Positions 10,847 through 21,307 of a stretch of DNA of 64,000 nt are shown in pieces (the stretch's first letter is position 1; each line of letters starts with the position of its first letter). A program made the translations under genes and the position numbers. The notes below the pieces were generated by a model. It was not told the origin of the DNA. It ran no database searches and was given only the letters and a program-made list of their open reading frames with translations. The DNA is from Cordilura impudica (lineage: Eukaryota; Arthropoda; Insecta; Diptera; Scathophagidae): positions 10,444,590 to 10,508,589 of the forward strand of contig OY821518.1 in NCBI GenBank assembly GCA_963682025.1. Reading direction: 5' to 3'.

Positions 10847-11565
10847 AATAGAGGTTTGACCTAGACCCATCTCTTATTATACCGAACGACTCAGAATCAT
10901 TTTCTGAGTCGATTCAGCGATGTCCGTCCGTCCGTCCGTCCGTCTGTCTGTCAAACTACAGGTCGCAAATATGAATATATTTTGATGATATTTAGTATGT
11001 AAGCTTTTATCGGCCATAGGATGAACGCTATTGAAATTGGTAAAATTCGGTCCATGTTGAGACCTAGTCCCCATACAAATGACCCCTATGAAATCAACAT
11101 ATATTGCCATAAGATCCAAATTATCATACAAATCTTAGTCAAATTGGGTTTGTATGTATATATTACATCCATTAATCAGTAGTCCAAAAATGATCCCTAT
11201 TGGACAACTCTTAGTCATAGGCCCCATATAGAGCTGCTTCCCGATCTTCACTTAAATCTATCAAAAAAGAAAAATATTGCAGTGATTCTTCTCAAATTTT
11301 GTTTGTATATATTTTTGCAAAATACAAGAGACTTTACCAAACATGGTCAGGATCGGTCCATTTTTGGGCCTAGTCCCCATATAGGTATAGCATATGAACT
11401 TTTTCATATCTGCAGCCGAAAAAATTAATAAAAATCCCACTCAAATTTGGTTTATGCTTATTTTCTATATCCAGTTAGTTGGGCCTGAGAGATAGGGTCT
11501 CTAAACGAATGGTATAGGGTATCGTATAGTCGGTCTAGACCGACTATAATTTTTTTACTTGTTTT
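10847..11565 (-). mobile_element. mini-me type B element (DINE-1-like), 3'-truncated
   Basis: Contains, in reverse, the block order shared by all type B copies here: TATTTGACCTAGACCC, a GACTCAGAATCATTTTCTGA hairpin, a (GTCY)n tract at 10921-10952, GGTCGCAAATATGAATA, ATAGGATGAACGCTATTG, and the terminal palindrome AGTCGGTCTAGACCGACT ending ACTTGTT. The distal ~70 bp with the GGTATAGGGTATAA hairpin are missing. mini-me elements of Diptera are known for a (GTCY)n tract; the assignment rests on that and on copy number. Confidence 0.8.
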
Positions 11566-12480
11566 AGTTTCAGTTTTTTAATGACCTGTTTAAGTAGCAT
11601 TTGTGGGCATTTTTTAACTCTCTTGCTATTAGATTATCATGTATTTGACTCGTTTTATGGAGCCTGCTGCCTAAATGTTGAGTCGTCACAGTTTCTCTTT
11701 CATGATAGAATATTTCTCACTAATTTTCTTTTGCTTTAAAATCATCTATTATTCTGATTATTATTCCATTATTTTATAATTAATTAATTATCAGATTAAA
11801 ACATTGGAAAATAAAATTTAATTTAAATAACAGTTGAAAGAAAACGTCTGAAACTATAAATATTTAAATAACAGTTAAGATTTTATTCTCTGATACCATA
11901 TTCTATTTTAATCAACTCTGGTACAGAGGTTTAAAAGTTTCCATTGTTTTGGCATTACTAAAAAATGTTTTTTTTTTTTTTTTTGTATTTATTTTTTTTT
12001 TTAATTTTTTTGTAATTGCATTTTTTGTAACAAATTTGTTATCTTTCCATAAAGAAGCATATATACGAATTCCTAAATTTCGAAAGTTTGACTTAACATT
12101 GTTTGCTTCTCCTATTTAAAAATAATATTTAAGTCCTTTTTCATTTAAGCTGATGATATGCAAACATTTGATTATACCAATCAATAACCAATAGAAAAAT
12201 CAAATGAAATTCATTCTCCCTCTATAATTGACCTACATTGTGAATAAATAAACGCCCCATCAAACTAAATTCACGACTTGTTGTGAAGTTGTTTGTTACT
12301 TTTCCACACTAATTATATTAAAATAAACATGTATGTTTTAAGCACATTCAACATCATTTAGCTAAAATATATTGGAACTATTAAGTGTTATTTCGTTTGT
12401 GGACAATCAGTATTACTTGGTAATTACTGATGTGATGGCTAAATAATGACATTTGTAATATATTTCAGCCAATTTGAATA
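11566..12480. other. AT-rich spacer, nothing recognised
   Basis: Homopolymer-rich sequence with no gene or repeat recognised. Confidence 0.4.
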
Positions 12481-12788
12481 TACAGTAGAATCTCAAAAAA
12501 GTTAACTCGCGCAAAAGTTAATCGCTCGATAAAGTTAATCCAAATTCAGCGTCCACTTACAGCTCTAAAACGTTAACTTTTCAGTTAATTTTTCTGAGCG
12601 TATAAATTTTTGAAACTAACCGTTTTTTAGTCACTAATAATTCGCAGAGCTCTAGTTTTAATTATTGGTATTTTCAGAAATTCTTTTATGTTTTGAGCTG
12701 CAAAAACCTTTGATTATCTTCATCGTCAAACAACATTATTTAGTCAATTGTCAACGTTTGAATTTCTGTTGTGTATTGTTTATTTAAA

Positions 12789-13204
12789 AATGTCAACAAA
12801 GCTGAAGAAATCATCGCAAATCAGATTAAATTTAGAGCTGAGAGTGGATATTTGAAAAAAATTATCAAGGCATTCACGGAAAATGATGCATCCGAAATAG
12901 CAATCTTAAAAATAAAATAAAAAACGTTGTGAAATTTTCGAGGCTGTTGCGAGCACATATGAAAAAGCACACAAGATCTTGAGGCAAACTTGTATAAATG
13001 GTTCTTGGACCAACGACAGCGTAATTGTGCAATAACTGGTCCAATTTTAAAATCAAGATCCAAACACGAATTCGCTATACTGCACCCTGGAAAAGATTTT
13101 CAAGCCAGTGATGGATGGGTTGGCAAATTTTAAAAAACGACGCGGTATTCACCGTCTAAAAATTTGTGGGGAAATCCTTTCAAGCGATACGTAGGATGTA
13201 GCAC
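12789..13204 (+). pseudogene. pogo-like transposase pseudogene, N-terminal part
   Basis: Starts at ATG 12789 (MSTKLKKSSQIRLN) with several stops and frameshifts. It contains the DNA-binding-domain end block FKKRRGIHRLKICGEILSSD, typical of jerky/Tigger/pogo proteins. Removing the insert 13205-19131 and one copy of the 9-bp duplication joins it in frame to VAPFIHNLRAKIDEMGISDS on the other side, so the insertion hit this coding sequence. Confidence 0.8.
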
Positions 13205-14671
13205 TAGGGTGGCCCTTAATAAAAAAAAGTGTTCAAACTCTCGGTCTCACCTACTAGAAATATGCGAATAGGAAAAAAAACTGAGAAATACAAAAATTTA
13301 GAGTTGCCTCAACGCGACTGAAAATTTCAAGTGTGTTTATATGGGGAAAATATGCCTCTTTTTCAGATTTTACGAAAATTTCGTTCTATAGTTTAATTTT
13401 TTCGACAATTTGTTATATGAAGCGATATAAGTACTAAATTATCCTTCCAAAAAACTATATAACTTCAAAATCTAATAAAAAGTCACCAAGAAATGACAAT
13501 TGCCCCAGACCACTTTTGTGCAAAAAAAAACTGTAGGTCATGAAATGTGATGAACATATTTAAACTCTAACAAAATGATTAAAACCATAAAAAATTTAAA
13601 GTATTGTTTTATTACCACCAATAGGTTAACATTTATTGCGAAATGAGACCAAAGATGGAAAATTTTTTTTATAAAATTTTGAAAACTCCTTTTTTAAGTT
13701 TTAAAAATTTTTCTGAAACAAAATTTAAAAAAATGGACCTAGCACTTTAAGGTTTTGTTAAATATATGTTAAATATTCATTATGTGAAATTTTAAGTAAA
13801 TGCCTCTGCCAGAATTTTTTCTACAAAGTATTTCTTTTTGCGAATTTCGAGAAAAATTAGTTTTTTGTGAAATATTCAGTAAATGTACTCTTTCTAAATA
13901 CTTTGTATCAAAAATTTATAAATTTTCTACTTTTAAATGTTATATTTTATCTTAATAGCCTAGGGTTTCGGAAAAAAGTTATATGATCCCATTATCCCTT
14001 CTGGAATTGGGGTCACATATGACCCAAGCTAATATAAGACAACTTATTCAAAAAATTCAAATATTGTAAATGGTGTTTTAATTTTTAGAAATGACGCCTA
14101 CAGTATAATAACCAAATGTGCAAGACCTCCGTGCTAAAAATTTGGAATAAATCGAACAACGTTAACCAATTCCTTGCCGAAGCCAATTTTTGAATTTCGG
14201 CATATTTAAAAAAATTAATTGTTCCAGTAAACTAGATGAAACCCTTACCATGGGTTGGGAAATAGAATTGTCCTATATTGTCCGATTTTTATGATTTGAT
14301 GGTAATGATGCTTTTATAATTTGACGTTATTTACCCATTTGGACTTGGCGCCACAAATGACCCAAGCTAGTATAGGGCGATCAAAACAAAAAATTCAAAT
14401 ATTTTGCAAATACTGCTGAACTTTGGATCACTTTAACCCTAGGACCACATAGGCGTAAGTTTTCGTAAAATATAGAAAAATTTTATTTCCCAACTCATAG
14501 TAAGGGTTTCATCTAGTTTACTACAACATTTAATCTATATATTAATACGTGAATGTAAATTTTTAGTTCCCTTTTTAAGCAATATGCGGGCACAGAAGAG
14601 TGTGAAAATTGGCATAGTTATAGTTTATATGAAGGAGAAGCTGAGAATGATAAAATTTATGTTTAATCTGA

Positions 14672-14771
14672 CTTAAAAATATATTAAATAAAATAAAATG
14701 TCTATAATAATTCGTTATACCCTTAAAAATATATTAAATAAAATAAAATGTCTATAATAATTCGTTATACC
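14672..14771. repeat. Two tandem 50-bp repeats
   Basis: The 50-bp unit beginning CTTAAAAATATATTAAATA and ending TTCGTTATACC is present twice in direct contact, essentially identical. It lies within the Helitron copy. Confidence 0.85.
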
Positions 14772-14887
14772 CTGTTAATGCGAATGATTTAAATTATATA
14801 TCAGACGCTCTGTGTTCAATTGCTAAAATTGATTAACATACCTTTAGGCTCATTTAAATATTCATAAATTTTATATATATGTATAAT

Positions 14888-17800
14888 AGGGTGGGTCAAT
14901 TTGTTCGGGTGAGAAAAAACGTGACAAGCGTATAGCAAAATCGAAATCTACACAAAATTCTAAGAAAATTACCCAAAGAAAGTATGGGTCTAAAATGAAA
15001 ACCTAGCTCCCGCCGAGAGACATGAAAATTTATTTGATTACAAATAAATTATTATGTTCCCACTAAGTATGGTTCAAGAAATATGGCATATTGGTCTTGC
15101 ATCGATATTATGTTTAATTTTTTATACAAATTACGTAGCTTTAAAAAGAGAATGATTTTGTTAAGCTCCGCTCTTCCCTTTTAAAAAGTATAATTTAGTA
15201 ATGTGCTTTTGAAGTTATCAACAAAGAGTAATTAGAATCCAATATTATTAATAGTTCTAGTCATTGTAGAAATTTACCGTTAATGCATTTTATAAAAACG
15301 TGGTGTTAAACATTTGTTTTGATTGATTTATGCACTTGATAGTTAACTTTCAAAAAGTAAGCGTGTTAATTTCTCTTTTAAAAAAAAATTTTCACCTTAA
15401 ATTATGGAATCATCAGCAATGTCAATTGACTCTTCCGGATCAAGTTTTCTGACTAATCAGAACGCTAGTATCATTGGCATGCCAAGTGAATTTAGTGAAT
15501 TAAATTTGCCAAGTTATCGTGATGTTCTAAAGTATTATTTTTTATTAAGTGAGCGCGAAAAAGAAAAATCAAAAAAACAACAATCGTATGCCAGATTTTC
15601 TTCGATAATTGCAAACAAAATAATTGAAATTTGGGAAAAAATTAATATTGCACTAATAAATAGAAAAAGCATTTTAAAAAAACTAAATACATTTCTCAAC
15701 AAATACCATAAAGAGGTAAAAAACATATCAAGAGGTAATACATTTTCAGTATTTGAGACATCGTTGAATGATGTATTTTATATCGGTAAATGCAGTTGCA
15801 AAAAAACAATGCCATGCTCCTGTGGATTAATTCCTGATCCTCTCAAAGCATTCATGATTGACCAACACACCACCAGAAATAATACAATTCCTGAATGCGT
15901 GTTAAATATAGTAGACGAACTGTCCAGCGAACTCCCAGCTAGCTTAGATCCTTCGTATAGGTTCGACTCTTCACAAATGGACGTCGCTTCTGAAATCGAA
16001 TTTGCAATACCAGCTGCAAGGGAGCCGATAATGCGCGGAAGGGGACCTTACACTAAAAGATACGACACAATTAATTTTGCTATGATGTGTGATAGATTCG
16101 GCATTTCGGACAGAGTTGCCTCGTGTTTAGCTACAGCTTTATTTAAAGACATTGGCTTTACAGATGAAAATGGGGAACCAATTATTATGGATAAATCCAA
16201 AGTAGGTCGTAAAAAAATGAAAAGCAGGGAGTCTGTTCGTCGCATGCAAAACAATGATTCAGCCTTATTAGCTTTTTCTTTTGATGGCAGAAAAAATGAT
16301 GCACTGACACGGGAAGAAATTAGTGGAAAATACCATCCGAGAGTGGAAAAGGAGTCTCATATAGTGATTGTTAAAGAGCCGGGAAGCAAGTTGTTAGGTC
16401 ACATAAAAGTTGACGCTGAGGACTCCAATACAAAACAGCTGCAATTATGTGATTTCTTCAAGGAAAAAAAAATATCGCTTACCAGCTTGATAGCAGTTTG
16501 CTGCGATGGGGAACCCACCAATACTGGAACTGAAAATGGAATTCTACGAAAGTTTGAAGTTTTGTTGAATAAACCATTACATTGGTTTGTTTGTTTGTTG
16601 CATTTCAACGAGCTCCCGCTTCGCCATTTGTTCAATGCTTTAGAAAAATCTACTACAAGTGGACCACGTACTGCAAGTGGGGCTTTGACGAAATTAATTC
16701 AGACCTGCGAACAACTTCCGGTAAGCATGCATTTATTTTATCAACGCTTAATGTAAGTCCCTTAAAAGTAAAACAAACATTTCGTTATAGGCTTTACCTG
16801 ATTTTGAACCGATTTTATTGGGAAATATGCCTCCACCTTTGGACGCTAAAGATGAAAAAAAACTTTCTACTGACGTTCTATATCTCTTTCGAATAGCCAA
16901 AGCTGTATCGGAAGGTTCGTGTCCAGAAGATATAGCCAGCATGAAACCGGGACAAATTGTTCATTCTCGCTGGTTAACAAAAGCCAGCAGACTCTTGCGC
17001 CTATATGTTGCAACTAGTTTGCCTTCAACAAATTTAAAAATATTGGCTAACTTTATTATGAAAGTTTATGTACCGATGTATTTTAATGTAAAATTTTATA
17101 ATTCAGTAGTACATGGCAGCGCGCTTTTATATAAATTTATTAAGTCAACGCAATTTTTACCGCAAAATCTTCGTGAAATTGTAAACAAAACGATACAAAA
17201 CAATGCATTTTTCGCCCATCCGGAAAATATATTGTTAACGATGCTTTTCGACGAAAGGAAACCTGTTCGTGCATGAGCCATTAACAAAATTTTGTATTGC
17301 CGTGAACAATTGTATGACTCAACTAAACTCAGGGCTTATAAAAAGCATTCCATTAATTTTAATTGCACAGACTATATGGATTTAGTCGACTTAGATGATG
17401 ACAACATATTATCTGAGCCTCCATTTACTGCAAGCATCCCACACGAGCACCTGTTAGAGTATATTAAATCTGATGATGTACCACTGCCAGATCCAGGAAT
17501 TCCGTCGCACATCCAGGGAACCGAGCGATGTGTGCAGTTGCTAACGCATGTCTCACGCCGAGTAATTGCAAAAAATCGTGACGATGTTATGGCAGTGACT
17601 TTAGAAAGTCGAACCCAAATACTCCGAATGGACTGTAAAAAAGACTTAAAAAACTGAAATTTGTCAATGCTTTCACAAATAAGACCAGCTATACATATTA
17701 AGAAAATTTTAAAAAAGTTGTGTTTTTTAGAATTGATAATAATAAAAAAAAAATTGTTTTATTATAATAATGAAATTTTATTATGAGATCTAAAAAAAAA

Positions 17801-17955
17801 AAAAAATTTAATTCTCAAGTGAATTTTCTTCATGTCTCTCGGCGGGAGCTAGGTTTTGATTTTAGACCCCTAGTTTCTTAGGGTAATTTTCTTAGAATTT
17901 TACGTAGATTACATTTTTGCTATACGCCTTTTGAAGAAAAAATTTGACCCACCCT
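14888..17955 (+). mobile_element. DNA transposon, Zator-like, with ~140-bp inverted repeats and AAT duplication
   Basis: Ends AGGGTGGGTCAA and the inverse TTGACCCACCCT, with arms of about 130-140 bp that share CTAGCTCCCGCCGAGAGACATG. The flanks are AAT at 14885-14887 and AAT at 17956-17958. Reading the ends one base shorter would instead give a TA duplication. It carries one spliced transposase gene filling most of the interior. A 3-bp duplication and ends starting in GGG are compatible with Zator, but that name is inference. It is the innermost and youngest element of the nest. Confidence 0.85.
15404..17657 (+). pseudogene. Transposase of the innermost transposon, nearly intact (one TGA)
   Basis: Exon 1 is 15404-16720 (439 codons, ATG start). 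A 70-bp intron at 16721-16790 has GTAAGC and a TATAG acceptor, phase 0. Exon 2 is 16791-17657, ending in TGA. Within exon 2 a single TGA at 17274-17276 interrupts an otherwise open frame (KPVRA, stop, AINKILYC); a CGA-to-TGA change would explain it. The full product would be about 727 residues. Features: a Cys cluster at residues 130-140 (CSCKKTMPCSC), FSFDGRKND (Asp294), IAVCCDGEPTNTG (Asp368), then PLHWFVCLLHFNELPLRHLF and, in exon 2, HSRWLTKASRLLRLY. From memory, this set occurs in a widespread, poorly named family of insect and cnidarian transposon proteins. The two Asp residues are candidates for an RNase-H-like active site. Apart from the TGA no damage is visible, so the insertion is probably recent. 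Alternatives: readthrough, or a domesticated gene; the latter is unlikely given the intact inverted repeats. Confidence 0.8.
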
Positions 17956-19140
17956 AATGTATATATATATATGTATATATATGTATAGATTAAAAAACAT
18001 TGAGACAAAAATTGAATAAAAAAATAATATTTCCTAGAATTTGCACTCGAATTTCGAGTGCTGGACTATCCTAGTTTATTTAAGTATGCCAAAATTCATA
18101 GTTTGGCCTCGGCAAGGAATGGGTTAACGTTGCTCGATTTATTCCAAATTTTTAGCATGGAAGACTTGCACATTTGGTTATTATATTTTAAGTGTCGCAT
18201 CTAAAAATTCAAGAGCACTTACAAAATATTTGATTTTTTTTTTTAATAAATTGTCTTTCATTAGCTTGGGGTTATATGCGACCCCAAGTCCAAAAGGGTT
18301 AATGGGGTCATATAATTTTTTTCAGAAACCCTAGGCTATTAAGATAAAATATAACATTTAAAAGTAGAAAACTGACAAATTTTTGATACAAAGTATTCAG
18401 AAAGAGTACATTTACTGCATATTTCACAAAAAACAAATTTTTCTCGAAATTCGCAAAAAAAAAATTGTTGTAGAAAAGATTTTGGCAGAGGCATTTACTT
18501 AAAAATTCACACAATTAATCTTTAACATATATTCAACAAAACCTTGAAGTGCCAGATCCATTTTTTTAAATTTTGTTTAAGAAAATTTTTTAAAACTTAA
18601 AAAAGGAGTTTTCAAAATTTTATCAAAAAAATTTTCCATCTTTGGTCTCATTTCGCAATAGGTTAACAATACTTCATATCTGAGTACTTATACATAGGTA
18701 TAGAGACCAAAAAATTATAGTTTTAATCAATTTGTTAAAGTTGAAAAAATGTTCATCACATTTCATGACCTAGGGTTTTTTGGCACAAAAGTGGTCTGGG
18801 GCAATAGACATTTCTTGGTGACTTTTTATTAGATTTTGAAGTTATATAGTTTTTTGGAAAGATAATTTAGTACTAATATCGATTTATATACTAACAAATT
18901 GTCGAAAAAAATTAAACTATAAACGAAATTTTCGGTAAATCTGAAAAAAAGTCATATTTTCCCCTTATAAATCTTTAAATTTTCAGTCGCGTTGAGGCAC
19001 CACAACAATTTTTTTTATTGACCCAAAAATTTGTATTCTCAGTTTTTTTTTTTGCTATTCGCATATCTCTAGGGGCTGAGACTTTAAATTCGGACACTTT
19101 TTTCATCTCCATATAATGAAGGGCCGCCCTAATGTAACAC

Positions 19141-20294
19141 CTTTCATTCATAATTTACGAGCAAAAATTGATGAAATGGGCATCTCCGACTCGCAGTAAC
19201 GTAACGCAGATGAATCTGGACTATTTTATTGATTTTGACAAACGAAAATTTCAAAGGAAATAATCACATTTTTGTTGTATGCAAACGCAGATGGTTCGCA
19301 CAAGTTGAGTTGATAAATTTGCTAATCCACGCTGCTTTAAGGGATTCGAAAATCCATTCGAATACGACAATTCGAAGAAGTCGTGGATGAATTCACAGTT
19401 ATTCTTTAACTGGAGCCAAATTCGTTATCGAAATTTTTCGGTCGAAGTCATTTTTTTATTTCCCAAAATAAAATGCTGAGAATAATTTCTCTTTTTCACA
19501 GTTGAGGAATTATGGCCTCTGATTAAGAAGAAAAGCGAATCGTGGTCGAGCGTTTCTCCATCTTCTTCAAATAATAAACCAAAATATGTAATTTCAATTG
19601 ATTTTACTCAAAATCGAATGCGGTGATTTGGCCCCTGGTTCGATCATTCATTTTATAACTTTTGTTTATTTTTGAACTCTTGTTTATGATATAAAAATGT
19701 TTGCAGGTTCGCAAATTTTATGCTGAAAATAATTTCCCACCAAATGCATTGTTGTTGAACGATAACTGTACAGCACATAAGCCAATTGACATGCTACAGT
19801 CTGATGATGGAAACATTATAACAATGATTCTACCACCTAACGTAACAGCGCTTTAGCAGCCCATGAATCAAAATCCAATAAAATTGGTCAAGTTAGGATA
19901 TCGAAGTAAATTGTTATGCAACATTGTCTCACAAGAAAACATTTCGGTTGAAAATATTTTGAAGGATGCAATATTGCTTCTAAAATGAATTGCTAATATT
20001 GAAGATTAGAACAAGGATCAAACCACTGAAGATAACGATGATTTCGAAGTGTCCGAAATGATAATGATAACGTTGGGTCAATTATCGAGCAAGATATTCA
20101 ACAACCAAAAGTGAGCTTCTCGAAAGCATTTGAAAGCATCAATACCTTGGAAAAATGGTTTGAAAATAATAACGATGCAAATCAGGTAGCAAACCTTGTG
20201 AATATGTGCACGAGAATGGTCAAGAGCTATTACACAAAAGAAAAAAAAACAGACAAGTATGGACTGCTTCTTTAAACCACTCGGCACAAATTAG
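19141..20294 (+). pseudogene. pogo-like transposase pseudogene, C-terminal part
   Basis: Continues the frame broken at 13204. NADESGLFY carries the first catalytic Asp, followed by ITFLLYANADGSHKLSLI, then ALLLNDNCTAH (second Asp), ILPPNVTAL, a stop and QPMNQN, all in the order of pogo/Tigger transposases. It ends near 20294 with CFFKPLG, like the pogo C-terminus. Several stops and frameshifts make it non-functional. Confidence 0.8.
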
Positions 20295-20496
20295 TATAGA
20301 ATTTCTTTGCATGAAAATGTTCGAGAGTTTAAGTTTCTTTTTTGTAATGAAGAAATCTAAGTCATTGGAATAAATTTCCGAAAAATCGATGTTTATTATT
20401 ATATATTTTTTCGATTCTCAAAAAAGTTAATAGTTCGAAAAAATTAACTTCCCTTGGGACATTTCAGTTAACTTTTTCGAGATTGTACTGTATGTA

Positions 20497-21307
20497 TTTA
20501 TACCCTATACCACTATCTGGTTAGGGTATAATGACTTTGTGCTGATGTTTGTAACTACCAAAAATATTTGACCTAGGCCCATCTTTTAGTATACCGATCG
20601 ACTCAGAATCACTTTCTGAGTCGATTTAGCGATGCCCGTCTGTCCGTCTGTGTGTGCATGTAAACCTTGTAATCAAACTACAGGTCGCAAATATGAATAT
20701 GTTTTGATGAAATTTAGTATAGCAGCTTCTATCGGCCATAGGATGAACGCTATTGAAATTGGTGAATATCGGTTCATGTTCAGACCTAGTCCCCATACAA
20801 ATGATCCCTATGAGATCGACTTAAATTATTATGGCAATTTAAGTCGATCTCATAGGGATCCATATTATCGTATAGATCTCGGTCAAATTGGATTTGTGTA
20901 TGTTTATTACATCCACTTATCAGTAGTCCAAAAATAAACCCTATAGGACAATTCTTAGTTATAGCCGCCATATTAAGCCGATTTCCAATCTTCACTTAAA
21001 TCTTTCAAAAAACAAAAATATTGCACAGATTTTTCTCAAATTTTGTTTGTATACGTTTTTGTAAACAATAATTGGCCTTAACAAATATGGTCAGGATCGG
21101 TATATTTTTCGACCTAGTCCCCATATAAATATAGCATCCGATATAAACTTTTTCATATCCGAATGCAATCATAACAATGCCACTCAAATTTGATTTATAC
21201 TTATTTCCAATATCTAATTAGTTGGACCTAAGAGATAGGGCCTCTAAACGCATGGTATAGGGTATCGTATCGTCGGTCTAGAACGACTATAATTATCTTA
21301 CTTGTTT
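20497..21307 (-). mobile_element. mini-me type B element, complete
   Basis: Runs in reverse from TTTATACCCTATACCACT (20497) through AATATTTGACCTAGGCCC, GATCGACTCAGAATCACTTT, a short GTCY tract and GGTCGCAAATATGAATAT to the palindrome GTCGGTCTAGAACGAC and terminal ACTTGTTT. It begins about 5 bp after the pogo element ends. A 25-bp perfect hairpin at 20803-20860 replaces the normal middle. Confidence 0.85.
20803..20860. repeat. Perfect 25-bp hairpin in a mini-me
   Basis: The arm GATCCCTATGAGATCGACTT continues to AAATT, has an 8-bp loop ATTATGGC, and then the exact inverse. In other type B copies this segment is single, so a snap-back duplication has occurred. Confidence 0.9.

Larger units (their letters stand above)
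14534..18074 (+). mobile_element. Helitron copy inside the long-inverted-repeat element
   Basis: Starts A|TCTATATATTAATACGTG and ends ...TTTCCTAGAATTTG, the hairpin GCACTCGAATTTCGAGTGC, then CTGGACTATCCTAG|T. The 5' TC, the hairpin about 10 bp before CTAG, and insertion between A and T without duplication are Helitron hallmarks. The piece before the inner transposon (CAATTGCTAAAATTGATTAACATACC) and the piece after it are consecutive in other copies, so the element was split at 14887/17956. The 5' third differs from the main family, so it may be a related subfamily. Confidence 0.75.
13205..19131. mobile_element. Long-inverted-repeat (foldback/MULE-like) element with 9-bp duplication
   Basis: Ends TAGGGTGGCCCTT and AAGGGCCGCCCTA. 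The two arms, about 13205-14210 and 18075-19131, are near-complementary over about 1 kb; paired landmarks include GACCACTTTTGTGC, ATGCCTCTGCCAGAAT and TTCCTTGCCGA. The flanks are ATGTAGCAC (13196-13204) and ATGTAACAC (19132-19140), a 9-bp duplication with one mismatch. Long arms plus a 9-bp TSD fit Foldback/MULE-type elements; there is no transposase of its own, so the class is inferred. A second, smaller inverted pair lies inside (14227-14262 and 14487-14526, AAACTAGATGAAACCCTTAC). Confidence 0.85.
12483..20490 (+). mobile_element. pogo-like transposon, host of a four-level nest
   Basis: Left end CAGTAGAATCTCAAAAAAGT and right end (inverse) CAGTACAATCTCGAAAAAGT are followed inward by TAACT and flanked by TA at 12481-12482 and 20491-20492. 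The ends and TA target fit the pogo/Tigger branch of Tc1-mariner. It encodes a degraded transposase on the + strand, split at 13204/19132 by an inserted element. Without the insert it is about 2.1 kb. Confidence 0.9.

Noticed and set aside
15535..17287. Several minus-strand frames of 60-80 residues
   Set aside because: Shadows of the Zator-like transposase exons.
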